NCBI GenBank assembly: GCA_009602725.1
Contig: WELB01000320.1
Span: 106,170-117,664 of the forward strand
Length of the DNA stretch: 11,495 nt
From: Spirogloea muscicola
Taxonomy: Eukaryota; Streptophyta; Zygnematophyceae; Spirogloeales; Spirogloeaceae
Direction: 5' to 3'
The notes beneath the pieces are model-generated. The model saw only the letters and a list, made by a program, of their open reading frames with translations. It searched no databases and was not told the DNA's origin. Of the stretch, positions 6,301 through 11,422 are shown in pieces (position 1 is the first letter of the stretch; every line of letters begins with the position of its first letter). A program made the translations under genes and the position numbers.

Positions 6301-8165
6301 AGGCCTGTAAGCAGGTGCGCGGCAGCGCGCTTCTACGCGCCATCCTGGCCGCCTGCCTGGCTGCCGGCAACGAGCTCAATGCAGGGACGGCCCGAGGTAC
6401 TGCCCTCTGTGTCTGCTCATGACAGGCTGGTATTGACAAGAGTTAGATAAATGGTTTCTTTGAGCTAAAGCTTTAACCCAAAAAGTTGTCGTAGAGAACC
6501 TATAAACCTGAACCTTGAAGGCGTGAGGTAGTCGAAACCTGAATCTAACGGCGTGAGGCTTGCTTAAGATGGACGATTCGGGGTGTCTGTCTTGTGAGCG
6601 CATCACGAGTCCAAGTGGTCACCCCAACTCAACAACTTCTTAGGATACCTGTGGTCCTCATTGAGGTCTAACTCAAGTCTGCTCAGACTTGAGTTAGACA
6701 GCATTGCATGATCCACATCACAGCTAATTGCTGCAGGTCGCCGAGTATGGTCATTGCTCCATGTCAGAGGTCTAGGGCAAGAGGGTCAAAGGCTTAGAAT
6801 TCTGGACTCATCTCCTATGCTTGTAGACTTCATTCGAACCCCCTTACACCTCAAGCAGAAGGTGAACTACTTACTGCTACTCAAGAGACTTCTTAATTAC
6901 TACTGTTTTATGTTTGGTTATTGTGCAGGCTCCGCTTTGGGCGTGCGGTTAGACTCGCTATCGAAGCTCGCGGACCTGAAGGTGACATCAGTGTCGGCGG
7001 TGGTGGCCCAGCCCAGAAAGCCCGGCAGCGTACCAGCGGCCCGCCCCGACTCCATGAAGCCACAGCGTGGGCCAGCTGCACCTGCAGCAAAGGCAGATGA
7101 CAGCAGCGGCGGCAGCAACGACAGCGAGCCAAGACCTGGCAGCGTTCGTGGCGCGCTCGCTCGCGCCACGTCGTTGCTGGAGTTCGTGGCTGCCGCCATG
7201 GCGGAGGCGGCGCTTGTGGCACCTGGCCAGGAGCTCGCGGCGGAGCTGGAGGCTGTTGGCGCTGCATCCCGTTGGACTCAGGTGACATTGTGGCGAGCTC
7301 GTTTGTCCACTATCTTCTTTTAAGGTCGAGCTGGTCCATGCATAGGCTAGCCTCAGATGAGGGGTAGGGTCCTGGCTTTCAGTTTGCTGCATGATGTACT
7401 CAAGTCATTCACTCTGTACCAATTGTCGTACAACACACTTTCAAATCTGTACGCTGCAGAAATTAGTTGCCATGGCTGATCCATGGATGTCTGCTTGTCA
7501 CTGTTGGGTGGCCCAGGGGGAGCTTGTGGAGGCGCTGTCATCGCTCGAGCGCGGCATGGCGGCGGCGCGGGACGAGCGGGCGGCTGCTCTGTCAGGCGCC
7601 GCCGCCGCTGCTGCCGGTGGTGACACGACTGAGGGCCACTTTGCGCTCTGGCTGGGTGACTTCCTGGAGGCCGCAGAGGCCCGGCAAGTCGAGCTGGTGG
7701 ATGCTGCTGCAGCCTGCCGGTACGGCCTTTGCGCTGTCTGTGTGACCTGCAATTGACACAGTTATCATGGGTTTGCCTACCAACCAGCACTTAGATAATC
7801 AACAGTTACCTCTATGCCGGTTGCAGCTTTTGACCAGAAAATCTCTTAATTTGTGCGCTGGCAGGGAGGCATTCCAGGGTCTGGCGATCTTCCTGGGCGA
7901 GAAGGTTGACACTACTGCGCCAGAGGTAATCAACCGCGGTATATGCTGGTCGCAGAAAACTTGCACTTTCAACTCCGGCTTGCATCGCGAGCTGACTGAC
8001 AACTGTTGTTCCTGCACATGCGTGCAGACGGTGTTTGGAGCTCTCTGGTCGTTTGTGCTGGACTTTGACAAAGCCCTGCGGCACGTGATGCCGCCTCCGC
8101 TACTGGCAATGCCGCCGGTGACAGCAGGGACAGGGGCAGCACCTGTGGCAATGGTGGCAACATGA
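131..8165 (+). CDS. Class II-like formin: PTEN-like + C2 + FH1 + FH2 (17 exons, 5' end unresolved)
   Basis: Formins nucleate and elongate unbranched actin filaments: FH1 recruits profilin-actin and the FH2 dimer rides the barbed end. The spliced frame gives about 1,074 residues. These are a Gly-rich N-terminus (1-55), a PTEN-like domain (about 60-265), a C2 domain (about 266-440), a basic/Ala linker, FH1 (about 475-590) and FH2 (about 592-1045). FH2 landmarks visible are FWTKL and GTIWEDL (lasso), RANNIAIML, GNELNAGTARG and RLDSLSKLADLK. The order matches land-plant class II formins, whose PTEN-C2 half is known to act in membrane or phosphoinositide targeting in mosses and rice. The P-loop reads HTRSPADGN, so it lacks the catalytic Cys and Arg and is probably inactive. 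Exons: 131-396, 915-1047, 1459-1544, 1875-1982, 2148-2349, 2680-2781, 2979-3026, 3227-3326, 3434-3528, 3965-4161, 4366-5205, 5870-5995, 6231-6396, 6929-7281, 7517-7719, 7865-7925, 8028-8165. All junction phases agree. One base seems missing at 4713. No ATG lies in the exon 1 frame. Family call is very firm; exact ends of exons 1 and 4 are less so. Confidence 0.93.
397..914 (+). other. Formin intron 1
   Basis: 518 bp, GTATGC...ACGCAG. The first part (407-548) is degenerate telomere-type repeat, annotated separately. The rest (549-914) shows no coding potential that I can support. Confidence 0.8.
407..548 (+). repeat. Degenerate interstitial telomere-like TTTAGGG repeats
   Basis: Exact TTTAGGG at 428-434, 480-486, 488-494 and 531-537. 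These are interspersed with close variants (TTTCAGGG, TTTCGGG, GTTCAGGG, TTTGGGG, TTTAGCC), all in the same orientation on the transcribed sense strand. The array starts about 10 bases after the intron 1 donor. The unit is the Arabidopsis-type plant/algal telomere repeat, decayed by substitutions. Confidence 0.85.
915..1047 (+). CDS. Formin exon 2: PTEN-like domain
   Basis: Acceptor TACGCAG|G, donor GAG|GTGAGT (phase 0). It encodes YVRCLKDVAAFLAQHHPDTV then LLVNFG, equivalent to the plant class II segment with the HFPDASFMVFNF core. It continues through LYALFGNNVCE, the stretch before the MDYP-like loop. Confidence 0.85.
1048..1458 (+). other. Formin intron 2
   Basis: 411 bp, GTGAGT...ATGCAG. 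Forward open frames cross it but resemble no protein and are interrupted in the formin frame. A short repeat CACCATCAGAG occurs twice (about 1357-1383). Nothing else seen. Confidence 0.75.
1459..1544 (+). CDS. Formin exon 3: PTEN-like domain, CPL motif
   Basis: Acceptor ATGCAG|CTC, phase 0 in and phase 2 out (donor ACTG|GTGCAC). It encodes LGAAWDQPRGAGVCPLDTLF and ends in ASINNW. The WDQP...CPLDTL pattern and closing W match the MDYP...CPLL...SW segment of class II formin PTEN-like domains. The donor was chosen because joining to 1875 rebuilds a W-L-x-L-x-x-x-x-V junction just before the P-loop. Confidence 0.8.
1545..1874 (+). other. Formin intron 3
   Basis: 330 bp, GTGCAC...GGCAG. The boundaries rest on protein alignment, since both sites are weak. 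Alternative acceptors at 1832 and 1869 would add residues between INNW and LALDD. No other structure seen. Confidence 0.65.
1875..1982 (+). CDS. Formin exon 4: PTEN-like domain with degenerate P-loop
   Basis: Acceptor GGCAG|G. It encodes LALDDEHVAVLHTRSPADGN and then a hydrophobic helix (AATFLRFVTACYLAF). This aligns with the plant NVLLMHCERGGWPVLAFML region. Here His is kept but Cys is Thr and no Arg is present at 1909-1935. The 3' end is set at TG|GTTCGC because only phase 2 fits exon 5. That donor is weak, so the boundary could be off by a few codons. Confidence 0.75.
2148..2349 (+). CDS. Formin exon 5: end of PTEN-like domain
   Basis: Acceptor TTCTAG|C, donor CCT|GTGCGT (phase 0). It encodes SDFDHALEALESLPRALDD, an Ala/Pro-rich spacer, then QRRYCQYFGDVLYSP. 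This matches the helix and the (S/L)xxRYLxY motif ending plant class II PTEN-like domains. The spacer is longer than in plants. Confidence 0.85.
2350..2679 (+). other. Formin intron 5
   Basis: 330 bp, strong donor GTGCGT and acceptor CTTGCAG. The upstream exon frame reads on to a stop at 2413-2415, but the extra residues do not resemble the C2 region, whereas the spliced product does. Nothing else seen. Confidence 0.8.
2680..2781 (+). CDS. Formin exon 6: first strands of C2 domain
   Basis: Acceptor CTTGCAG|TCG, donor AAG|GTTGCT, phase 0 on both sides. It encodes GAVTLQKVILGACPTIDGAD and then GCRPYIK. This is a close match to the plant (L)TLDxVILRxIPxFDGxGGCRP signature that opens the C2 domain of class II formins. 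Confidence 0.9.
2979..3026 (+). CDS. Formin exon 7 (48 bp): C2 domain strand
   Basis: Micro-exon of 16 codons, VWRRGQEIGCSFKTGE, between CTCCAG| and the consensus donor |GTAAGT, phase 0 on both sides. It corresponds to the plant FRIYGQDP strand. It is too short to be found as an open reading frame alone. Confidence 0.85.
3227..3326 (+). CDS. Formin exon 8: C2 domain
   Basis: Acceptor TTTTTCAG|GTA, donor ATAG|GTAAAG (phase 1). It encodes VPARQEASLNWMVPFELGLP and then IWGDVALSVHNWI. The GDVALSV strand matches GDVVLEC in plant class II C2 domains. Confidence 0.87.
3434..3528 (+). CDS. Formin exon 9: C2 domain
   Basis: Acceptor TTTTCAG|GC, donor CGCCAG|GTCAGT (phase 0). It encodes NIKVSDELPLFVFAFHTGYI and DTGLFRITRRQ. 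This matches the E-x-M-FR-x-x-FNTAFI-x-x-x-x-L-x-x-x-R segment of the C2 domain (R-V-x-F-x-T signature also found in PTEN proteins). Confidence 0.9.
3529..3964 (+). other. Formin intron 9
   Basis: 436 bp, GTCAGT...CCCCAG. No coding potential or repeat recognised. It separates the last two C2 exons. Confidence 0.8.
3965..4161 (+). CDS. Formin exon 10: last C2 strands and linker
   Basis: Acceptor CCCCAG|CTG, donor CGCAG|GTTGTA (phase 2). It encodes LDSAYAGDMDVPEDFFVDIT then LDP, equivalent to the D-x-x-x-x-x-x-FPKDFRAEVLF closing segment of the C2 domain. A charged helix (WRGVLAEYGMEDPETFTAHA) leads into the linker. Confidence 0.87.
4366..5205 (+). CDS. Formin exon 11: linker, FH1 and N-terminal FH2 (contains N and frameshift)
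   Basis: Acceptor GATCGCAG|G. The exon starts in the frame of MERVMTQMKAVHADGVPHLR and runs through a Gly/Ala/Pro linker to a tract of eleven prolines (4631-4663). After the N at 4713 the proline-rich sense continues only in the next frame (PPPPGLHGRRPPAPASQRPP). It then enters FH2 with GVFWTKLPQTKGTIWEDL, ALRWLFRVK and RRVRLVTLTRANNIAIML. One base seems to be missing at N. A strong-looking donor (ACG|GTGAGC, near 4475) was seen but no partner is needed. The exon ends at ATGCAG before a GC donor. Confidence 0.87.
4631..4663 (+). other. FH1 polyproline tract (11 Pro)
   Basis: Eleven consecutive Pro codons (CCA/CCT/CCG mix) following Leu and followed by SARLPP. This is the only long tract, and shorter PPP/PPPP runs flank the N at 4713. 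Known role: profilin-actin binding for delivery to FH2. Confidence 0.85.
4713..4713 (+). other. Ambiguous base N at a one-base frame discontinuity
   Basis: Upstream the formin reads in the frame of 4340 (codon starts congruent to 2 mod 3). Downstream the proline-rich and FH2 sense reads in the frame of 4714 (congruent to 1). The frame is restored if N stands for two bases (codon C-n-n between CCG and CCA). A sequencing or assembly miscall in GC-rich trinucleotide DNA is the simplest explanation. Confidence 0.85.
5225..5250 (-). repeat. Short telomere-like stretch, CCCTAAA orientation
   Basis: Reads CTCTAAACCCCAAACCCTAC and on, about three decayed copies of CCCTAAA on the + strand, about 20 bases after the GC donor. 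It is opposite in orientation to the intron 1 array. Too short to be firm. Confidence 0.4.
5284..5690 (+). repeat. Pyrimidine-rich (CT) low-complexity intron body
   Basis: Long runs of C and T on the sense strand (for example CCTCTCTCTCCTGAGCCCCC), densest at 5470-5680. No protein similarity in any frame that I can see. Comparable CT-rich sequence lies in the intron of the - strand gene at 11036-11400. Confidence 0.7.
5870..5995 (+). CDS. Formin exon 12: FH2
   Basis: Acceptor GGTTCAG|GTG, donor GTGCAG|GTCTGG, phase 0 on both sides. It encodes VIPTDEEVAVFKQSTISVDT, then EQFLAAMAQVPRLRTKVQ. It matches the FH2 pattern P-T-x-E-E-x-x-x-x-K ... EQF-x-x-x-(L/M)-x-x-VPR(L/V)-x-x-(K/R)-(L/V). Confidence 0.92.
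6231..6396 (+). CDS. Formin exon 13: FH2 core with GNxLNxGTARG motif
   Basis: Acceptor GGCATGCAG|GTG, donor CGAG|GTACTG (phase 1). It encodes VMIFVRHFDAVVKDAMEALA, then CLAAGNELNAGTARG. The GN-x-(L/M)-N-x-G motif is the most diagnostic FH2 signature. Confidence 0.95.
6504..6558 (+). repeat. Imperfect direct repeat, about 31-bp period
   Basis: Copy 1 at 6504-6528 and copy 2 at 6535-6558. Both begin AAACCTGAA and end GGCGTGAGG, with a variable centre (CCTTGAA versus TCTAAC). Two copies only. Confidence 0.7.
6667..6698. repeat. Palindrome: two perfect 15-bp arms, 2-base spacer
   Basis: Left arm TCTAACTCAAGTCTG at 6667-6681, spacer CT, right arm CAGACTTGAGTTAGA at 6684-6698, an exact reverse complement. 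In the pre-mRNA it would form a 15-bp stem-loop (with a slightly larger real loop). It sits in mid intron 13, with no terminator role expected there. Confidence 0.9.
6929..7281 (+). CDS. Formin exon 14: FH2 core plus low-complexity insertion
   Basis: Acceptor TTGTGCAG|GC, donor ACTCAG|GTGACA (phase 0). It encodes SALGVRLDSLSKLADLK, in which the Lys of SKL aligns with the actin-contacting Lys1601 of yeast Bni1. About 63 mostly Ser/Pro/Ala/Gly residues follow (6982-7170), then SLLEFVAAAMAEAA, matching the (T)LLHFLxxxxxE helix. A retained intron from AAG|GTGACA at 6982 is possible but no junction is demanded by frame. Confidence 0.88.
7517..7719 (+). CDS. Formin exon 15: FH2 C-terminal coiled-coil helices
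   Basis: Acceptor TGGCCCAG|GGG, donor TGCCG|GTACGG (phase 2). It encodes GELVEALSSLERGMAAARDE, an Ala spacer, then HFALWLGDFLEAAEARQVEL. This matches the long helices of the FH2 post region (F-x-x-x-(L/M)-x-x-F-(L/V)-x-x-A-x-x-x-x-x-x-L). Confidence 0.9.
7865..7925 (+). CDS. Formin exon 16 (61 bp): FH2 post region
   Basis: Acceptor CTGGCAG|G, donor GAG|GTAATC. It encodes EAFQGLAIFLGEKVDTTAPE, matching the FH2 A-x-x-L-A-x-(Y/F)-FGED-P...(P)E segment. Confidence 0.9.
8028..8165 (+). CDS. Formin exon 17: FH2 end, C-terminal tail and stop
   Basis: Acceptor CGTGCAG|ACG, phase 0. It encodes TVFGALWSFVLDFDKALRHV, the terminal F-x-x-x-L-x-x-F-(V)-x-x-(F) helix of FH2. A short Pro/Ala/Met-rich tail then ends at TGA 8163-8165. 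No DAD-like basic or acidic autoregulatory tail is visible, as in plant formins. Confidence 0.9.
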   Translation, partial: TVFGALWSFVLDFDKALRHVMPPPLLAMPPVTAGTGAAPVAMVAT

Positions 8166-8948
8166 GAAGCTCCCACCTCAGAGTCCCCAGCCTTCCTGCT
8201 GTTGTGTACATGATATATACGTGGAGTGCAGCTGGTTGGTGGAGTATGTTAGCATTAGCATTGATACATAATGAGCTTGACGGGTCAGAGTTAGCATCTA
8301 GCAGCCACTGAAGGAGAGCCTGCCATTGCGGGAAACTGCTCGTCCAACAAGTGTGCCTCACCCAGTTCTGGCGCAGCTTCTCACCTCAATTTGCTTGCAC
8401 ATTCATTTTGCGCTGGTCATCAGTGCCAATTCTTGGAGCTGTTGCTCTTCTAGACCTCCTCCTTGTTAGTCCTTGTCAATACTGCTCGAGCATCTGGTGA
8501 GGCATGTTCACGATGCAGTAGACGTCCTGCAAAACGTCACAATCGCCGCTTTCTGTGACTGAGCAACTGACCTCTCCCACATTATCTGACATTTGGGGAT
8601 GACCTCTGGGGCTTCCTGGACTTCAGCAGGCCTAGCTTTTGACCACGAATTTCGGCCTGTTTGCAGCGTGCTCAGGCTAGTGCCTTGCACCAGAAAGCTG
8701 GGCGAGCTCTAGTTGGTGGCAGAAGGGCTCCGTTTCTGGCAACTAGTATTCATGCATCGATTAGTGACCTTCATGTTTTGACCCGTGGTTATTGAGCAGG
8801 TCAATCTGCTGTAGGCTATGTAGATCTTTAGATGTGCTTGCCTTTGTACTTGGCCATTTGGCATACATTTGTTTCTAATACACGGAATTTGCTTTTGGAG
8901 GGTTTCAGGCAGAGTAGCAGGGTTTAAATTGAAGTGGCAACGTTGTAA
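8166..8948 (+). other. Formin 3' UTR (inferred)
   Basis: No convincing coding frame follows the stop. The first TGTAA motif, the polyadenylation signal typical of chlorophyte green algae, is at 8944-8948, giving a 3' UTR of about 0.8 kb. UTRs of that length are common in green algae. The end is inferred only from the motif. Confidence 0.45.
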
Positions 8949-9201
8949 TTTAAACGGCACAGCACTAGCCCAAGAAATTAGAAAGAGAATACAAGCCTTT
9001 ATAAGATCGTTGTGGTTGGAGGAGCTGGGCATCCTGTATCGAAGAGATATTGTTGTCGGTTGGCCTTTGCTGCAACTTAAGGAGCTCCAAGCTGACGTGA
9101 CTGGGCTGCTGAGAACGCCACCGAAGCCTGTGCCGTCGTTGACGCCTGTTATGGTGCTTGGTGCAGCGACTACAGCACGGCGCCGCACCGCCGTGCTGTG
9201 A
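8909..9201 (+). CDS. Unidentified open frame, possible exon (weak)
   Basis: The frame is open from before an acceptor-like GGGTTTCAG (8908) to a TGA at 9199-9201. It contains a Leu- and charge-rich helix-like stretch (ALAQEIRKRIQAFIRSLWLE, then LLQLKELQADVTGLL) and a Pro/Arg-rich end. It has no ATG near its start and is less GC-rich at third positions than the formin exons. I recognise no family. It could be a terminal exon of an unseen small gene, an alternative 3' exon, a decayed element or chance. Confidence 0.18.
8922..8955 (+). promoter_or_regulatory. TGTAA motif inside an inverted repeat (candidate poly(A) signal)
   Basis: Arms GTTTAAATT (8922-8930) and AATTTAAAC (8947-8955) are exact reverse complements separated by 16 bases. 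The TGTAA at 8944-8948 overlaps the right arm. It could be the formin polyadenylation signal, or just part of an AT-rich palindrome. Confidence 0.4.
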
Positions 9202-9934
9202 CAAAGCGCAGAAGTTTTCCGCATGGCTTTTCGGCATGGGGAAAGAAAGGATGCTCAGATCTCAACGAATGGTCAGAATGCCCCGTCGACAGCAGATGCA
9301 AGCAGGAGCAGCCTTGGTCCGGTCTCAGACTTTTGGCTGCCTGTCACCTACATCACGATTAGGCTCCCAATGAACAAAACGTCTGCAAATTGTCATCTGA
9401 GGCCCTCGCTATCTCAACCAGAGCATCTGCCATATCATTCTTTGATCATTAGTAACTTCCACGTTTATGCATGTCAGTGCACCATGAGCTGTGGCACCGC
9501 AGCAGCACGGTGTTCATGTCCAGTGCGTATACTGACAGATTGCAGCGATGGTACTCGTAGTATGGTACTTGTAGATGCTATTCTTGATTGATGGGCCCTA
9601 GTGTGACATGTCCCTTGGCAGAGCTGACTGTCAACATGCATGGGGCTTGTGCGATATTGACGGCCTCGATTTAGCAACTTGTGCTCTCCTTCATCTATGC
9701 AGTGGATGCTTGCCCTGACTCACAAAAGGCGAAAGCTGACGATCAGCAATCTACGCAATAATACACCTTGTGACGACCTCCTCCAGCTCAAAGAGTCACG
9801 ATGTATGTGAGTGAAAGGGCCTAAACCATGGCCTGCTGGTTATACACAGGCAAGATGCAGCTGATGTAATCCAGCAGGTCAATAGCGTCACAACATCTGC
9901 AACAAGTGCCTGAAAAGCCCACGAGCCAAATTGC
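9202..9934. other. Intergenic sequence between convergent transcripts
   Basis: Open frames here (for example 9223-9591 +) look unlike proteins. A 14-bp near-repeat ATGGTACTCGTAG / ATGGTACTTGTAG lies at 9548-9574. A + strand TGTAA occurs at 9865-9869, a possible alternative end for a + strand transcript. Nothing else seen. Confidence 0.5.
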
Positions 9935-9939
9935 TTACA
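9935..9939 (-). promoter_or_regulatory. Candidate TGTAA polyadenylation signal of the - strand gene
   Basis: TTACA on the + strand (TGTAA on -). It is the first such motif downstream of the - strand stop at 10759, about 820 bases away. Motif-only evidence. Confidence 0.35.
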
Positions 9940-10758
9940 TTGTCACCATAAAACAGTGTTACCACACTCTGGCAACCCTGTCCAGGCCCTCCAGAGCCCC
10001 ACATGCACACACATTAGATGGCAGCATACTTGTGACGACATGGACAAAGCGGCAAAGGTGAGGTCGTCCAAAGTTGAAGCCTAAGTCCCAAGCAAGTTGC
10101 AAGGCCTTTGTTTTTAGCAGCACACAAGGCCCGTAGCTTGCACCAGCTCAGGCCTTTACCCGCCCCTCAACCCTGTGGTTCTTTATCACGTCCTTCTTAA
10201 AGGTGGTGTGAGCTCCGCCTCGCTTTCCTGTAAGGACCTCAGACATCAGGCTTGGAGCTCCATCCTCTCTAGGTGCAGGGTTAACCAGTCAAATGACTAA
10301 CGGAAACATGTGCCGTCAGATGATGGCACAACCTCCAAAACACTGAACTCCAGTTTTTGGATCTCAGAAGCTCACAAGATAGAAGCTTCACCTTCTAACC
10401 AGAAAAGAAGTGCTACTATATGAATGTGCTAGTTGGTGAGCGCTGGTCATGCACGCATCTAAGGTAAAGCAACATTCATATAAGTGATGCGCAGCCATGA
10501 GCAGATTCTAATCAAAGTTGGAGTTGCTTCCATGTGCCAGCAACTTCCCAAAACAGGAGCCGAATCAGTGTGTCTTTCGTTTGCTCCTGCGAGAGCGTGG
10601 CCAGACATTGTGGCAAAATCGAGTGGTGGTCAAGGCACCGCCCTTTGACCTCAGGAGCAATGGCAACACTGCCCATCGCCAGTATTTTTGTACACAGCGG
10701 CGATGCGCCGCAGATAAATGAGTGGCCTCCAGTGGCGGTGCTGGAGTGCGAAAAGGTG
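9940..10758 (-). other. Inferred 3' UTR of the - strand gene
   Basis: Lies between the TGA at 10761-10759 and the TGTAA at 9939-9935. The - strand frame at 10512-10868 overlaps its start but reads like non-coding sequence (mixed composition, no hydrophobic continuation). No other feature seen. Confidence 0.4.
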
Positions 10759-10965
10759 TCAGGACGCGAGAGCGAGGATGAGAAGCGCGGCGCCAATGGG
10801 CGCCATGGATCCATCAACAGCAGCCTGAAGTTTGTCCTGAGGCAGTGAGCCCGGTGCCCTCGTGGCACGCCACAGCGGCAATGCCAGTGGATAGGCTGGG
10901 AGCAGCGCCAGTGCCCCGGCTGCCTGCACGAGCAACGGCGCCGCCGCTGCCGCTAGCGCCCAGAT
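10759..10965 (-). CDS. Last exon of an unidentified hydrophobic membrane protein
   Basis: Acceptor on the - strand is CTTCTTGCAG|ATC. The 68 residues begin IWALAAAAAPLLVQAAGALA, continue LLPAYPLALPLWRATRAPGS, then a short polar loop (LPQDKLQAAVDGS), a final hydrophobic segment (MAPIGAALLILALAS) and TGA. High GC at third positions matches the formin exons. The pattern of hydrophobic segments with a short cytosolic or lumenal loop says integral membrane protein. A C-terminus of a UbiA-type prenyltransferase was considered, but no diagnostic Asp-rich motif is present in this part, so no function is assigned. Confidence 0.6.
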   Translation of the reverse strand: MWALAAAAAPLLVQAAGALALLPAYPLALPLWRATRAPGSLPQDKLQAAVDGSMAPIGAALLILALAS

Positions 10966-11422
10966 CTGCAAGAAGGCACATGGCCAGTCGTGCTTGTTGG
11001 GCTTCAGAAGGCAATCCTGGCAGACTTGTGCTTTTATTCCACAAGGGAAAGTGGAGAAAGGGAGAGAGGGAGGAGGAAAGAGAAAGTGGGTATGGAGGAG
11101 GGTGGGAGAGATTGTGAGATGGGGAGGGAGGGGTAAGAAGGGAAGAGCGAGGAGGGGGGATCCATGGAGGAGGAGAGGGGATGGAGTGTGTATTATCGGT
11201 GGAGGGCCTGATTGGCCAAGTACCAAAGCAAGCACACTGACAGATGTACATCACCTGCTGCTAAGCTGACCCGCTCAGTAACCAGAAATTAGCACATAGA
11301 GGTCGCTAACTGACGCCCGAAAGGGGAGAGAAGACGGAGGATAGTGGAGAGATGGAGATAGTCAGAGGAGGAGAGAGGAAGAGGGGAAGAAGTGAAGGTT
11401 TGGCTGAAGTCATGGTACTCAC
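10966..11422 (-). other. Intron of the - strand gene, CT-rich on its sense strand
   Basis: 457 bp, GTGAGT...TTGCAG. It contains polypurine on the + strand (polypyrimidine in the sense direction) at about 11036-11170 and 11318-11400. The reading frame is open through half of it but encodes only Pro/Leu/Ser low complexity. Confidence 0.6.

Larger units (their letters stand above)
6397..6928 (+). other. Formin intron 13
   Basis: 532 bp, GTACTG...TTGTGCAG, located between the two most diagnostic FH2 motifs. It contains an imperfect direct repeat and a near-perfect palindrome, listed separately. No coding potential recognised. Confidence 0.85.

Noticed and set aside
6908-7392. - strand open frames opposite exon 14
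   Set aside because: Antisense of a low-complexity coding exon; no recognisable protein features.
9223-9591. 122-codon + strand frame beginning with ATG
   Set aside because: Composition is random-like, with no domain, no compatible splice partners, and location in probable intergenic DNA.
10512-10868. 118-codon - strand frame overlapping the last exon of the membrane-protein gene
   Set aside because: It uses another frame from the hydrophobic exon and reads as UTR-like sequence; the spliced hydrophobic frame fits better.
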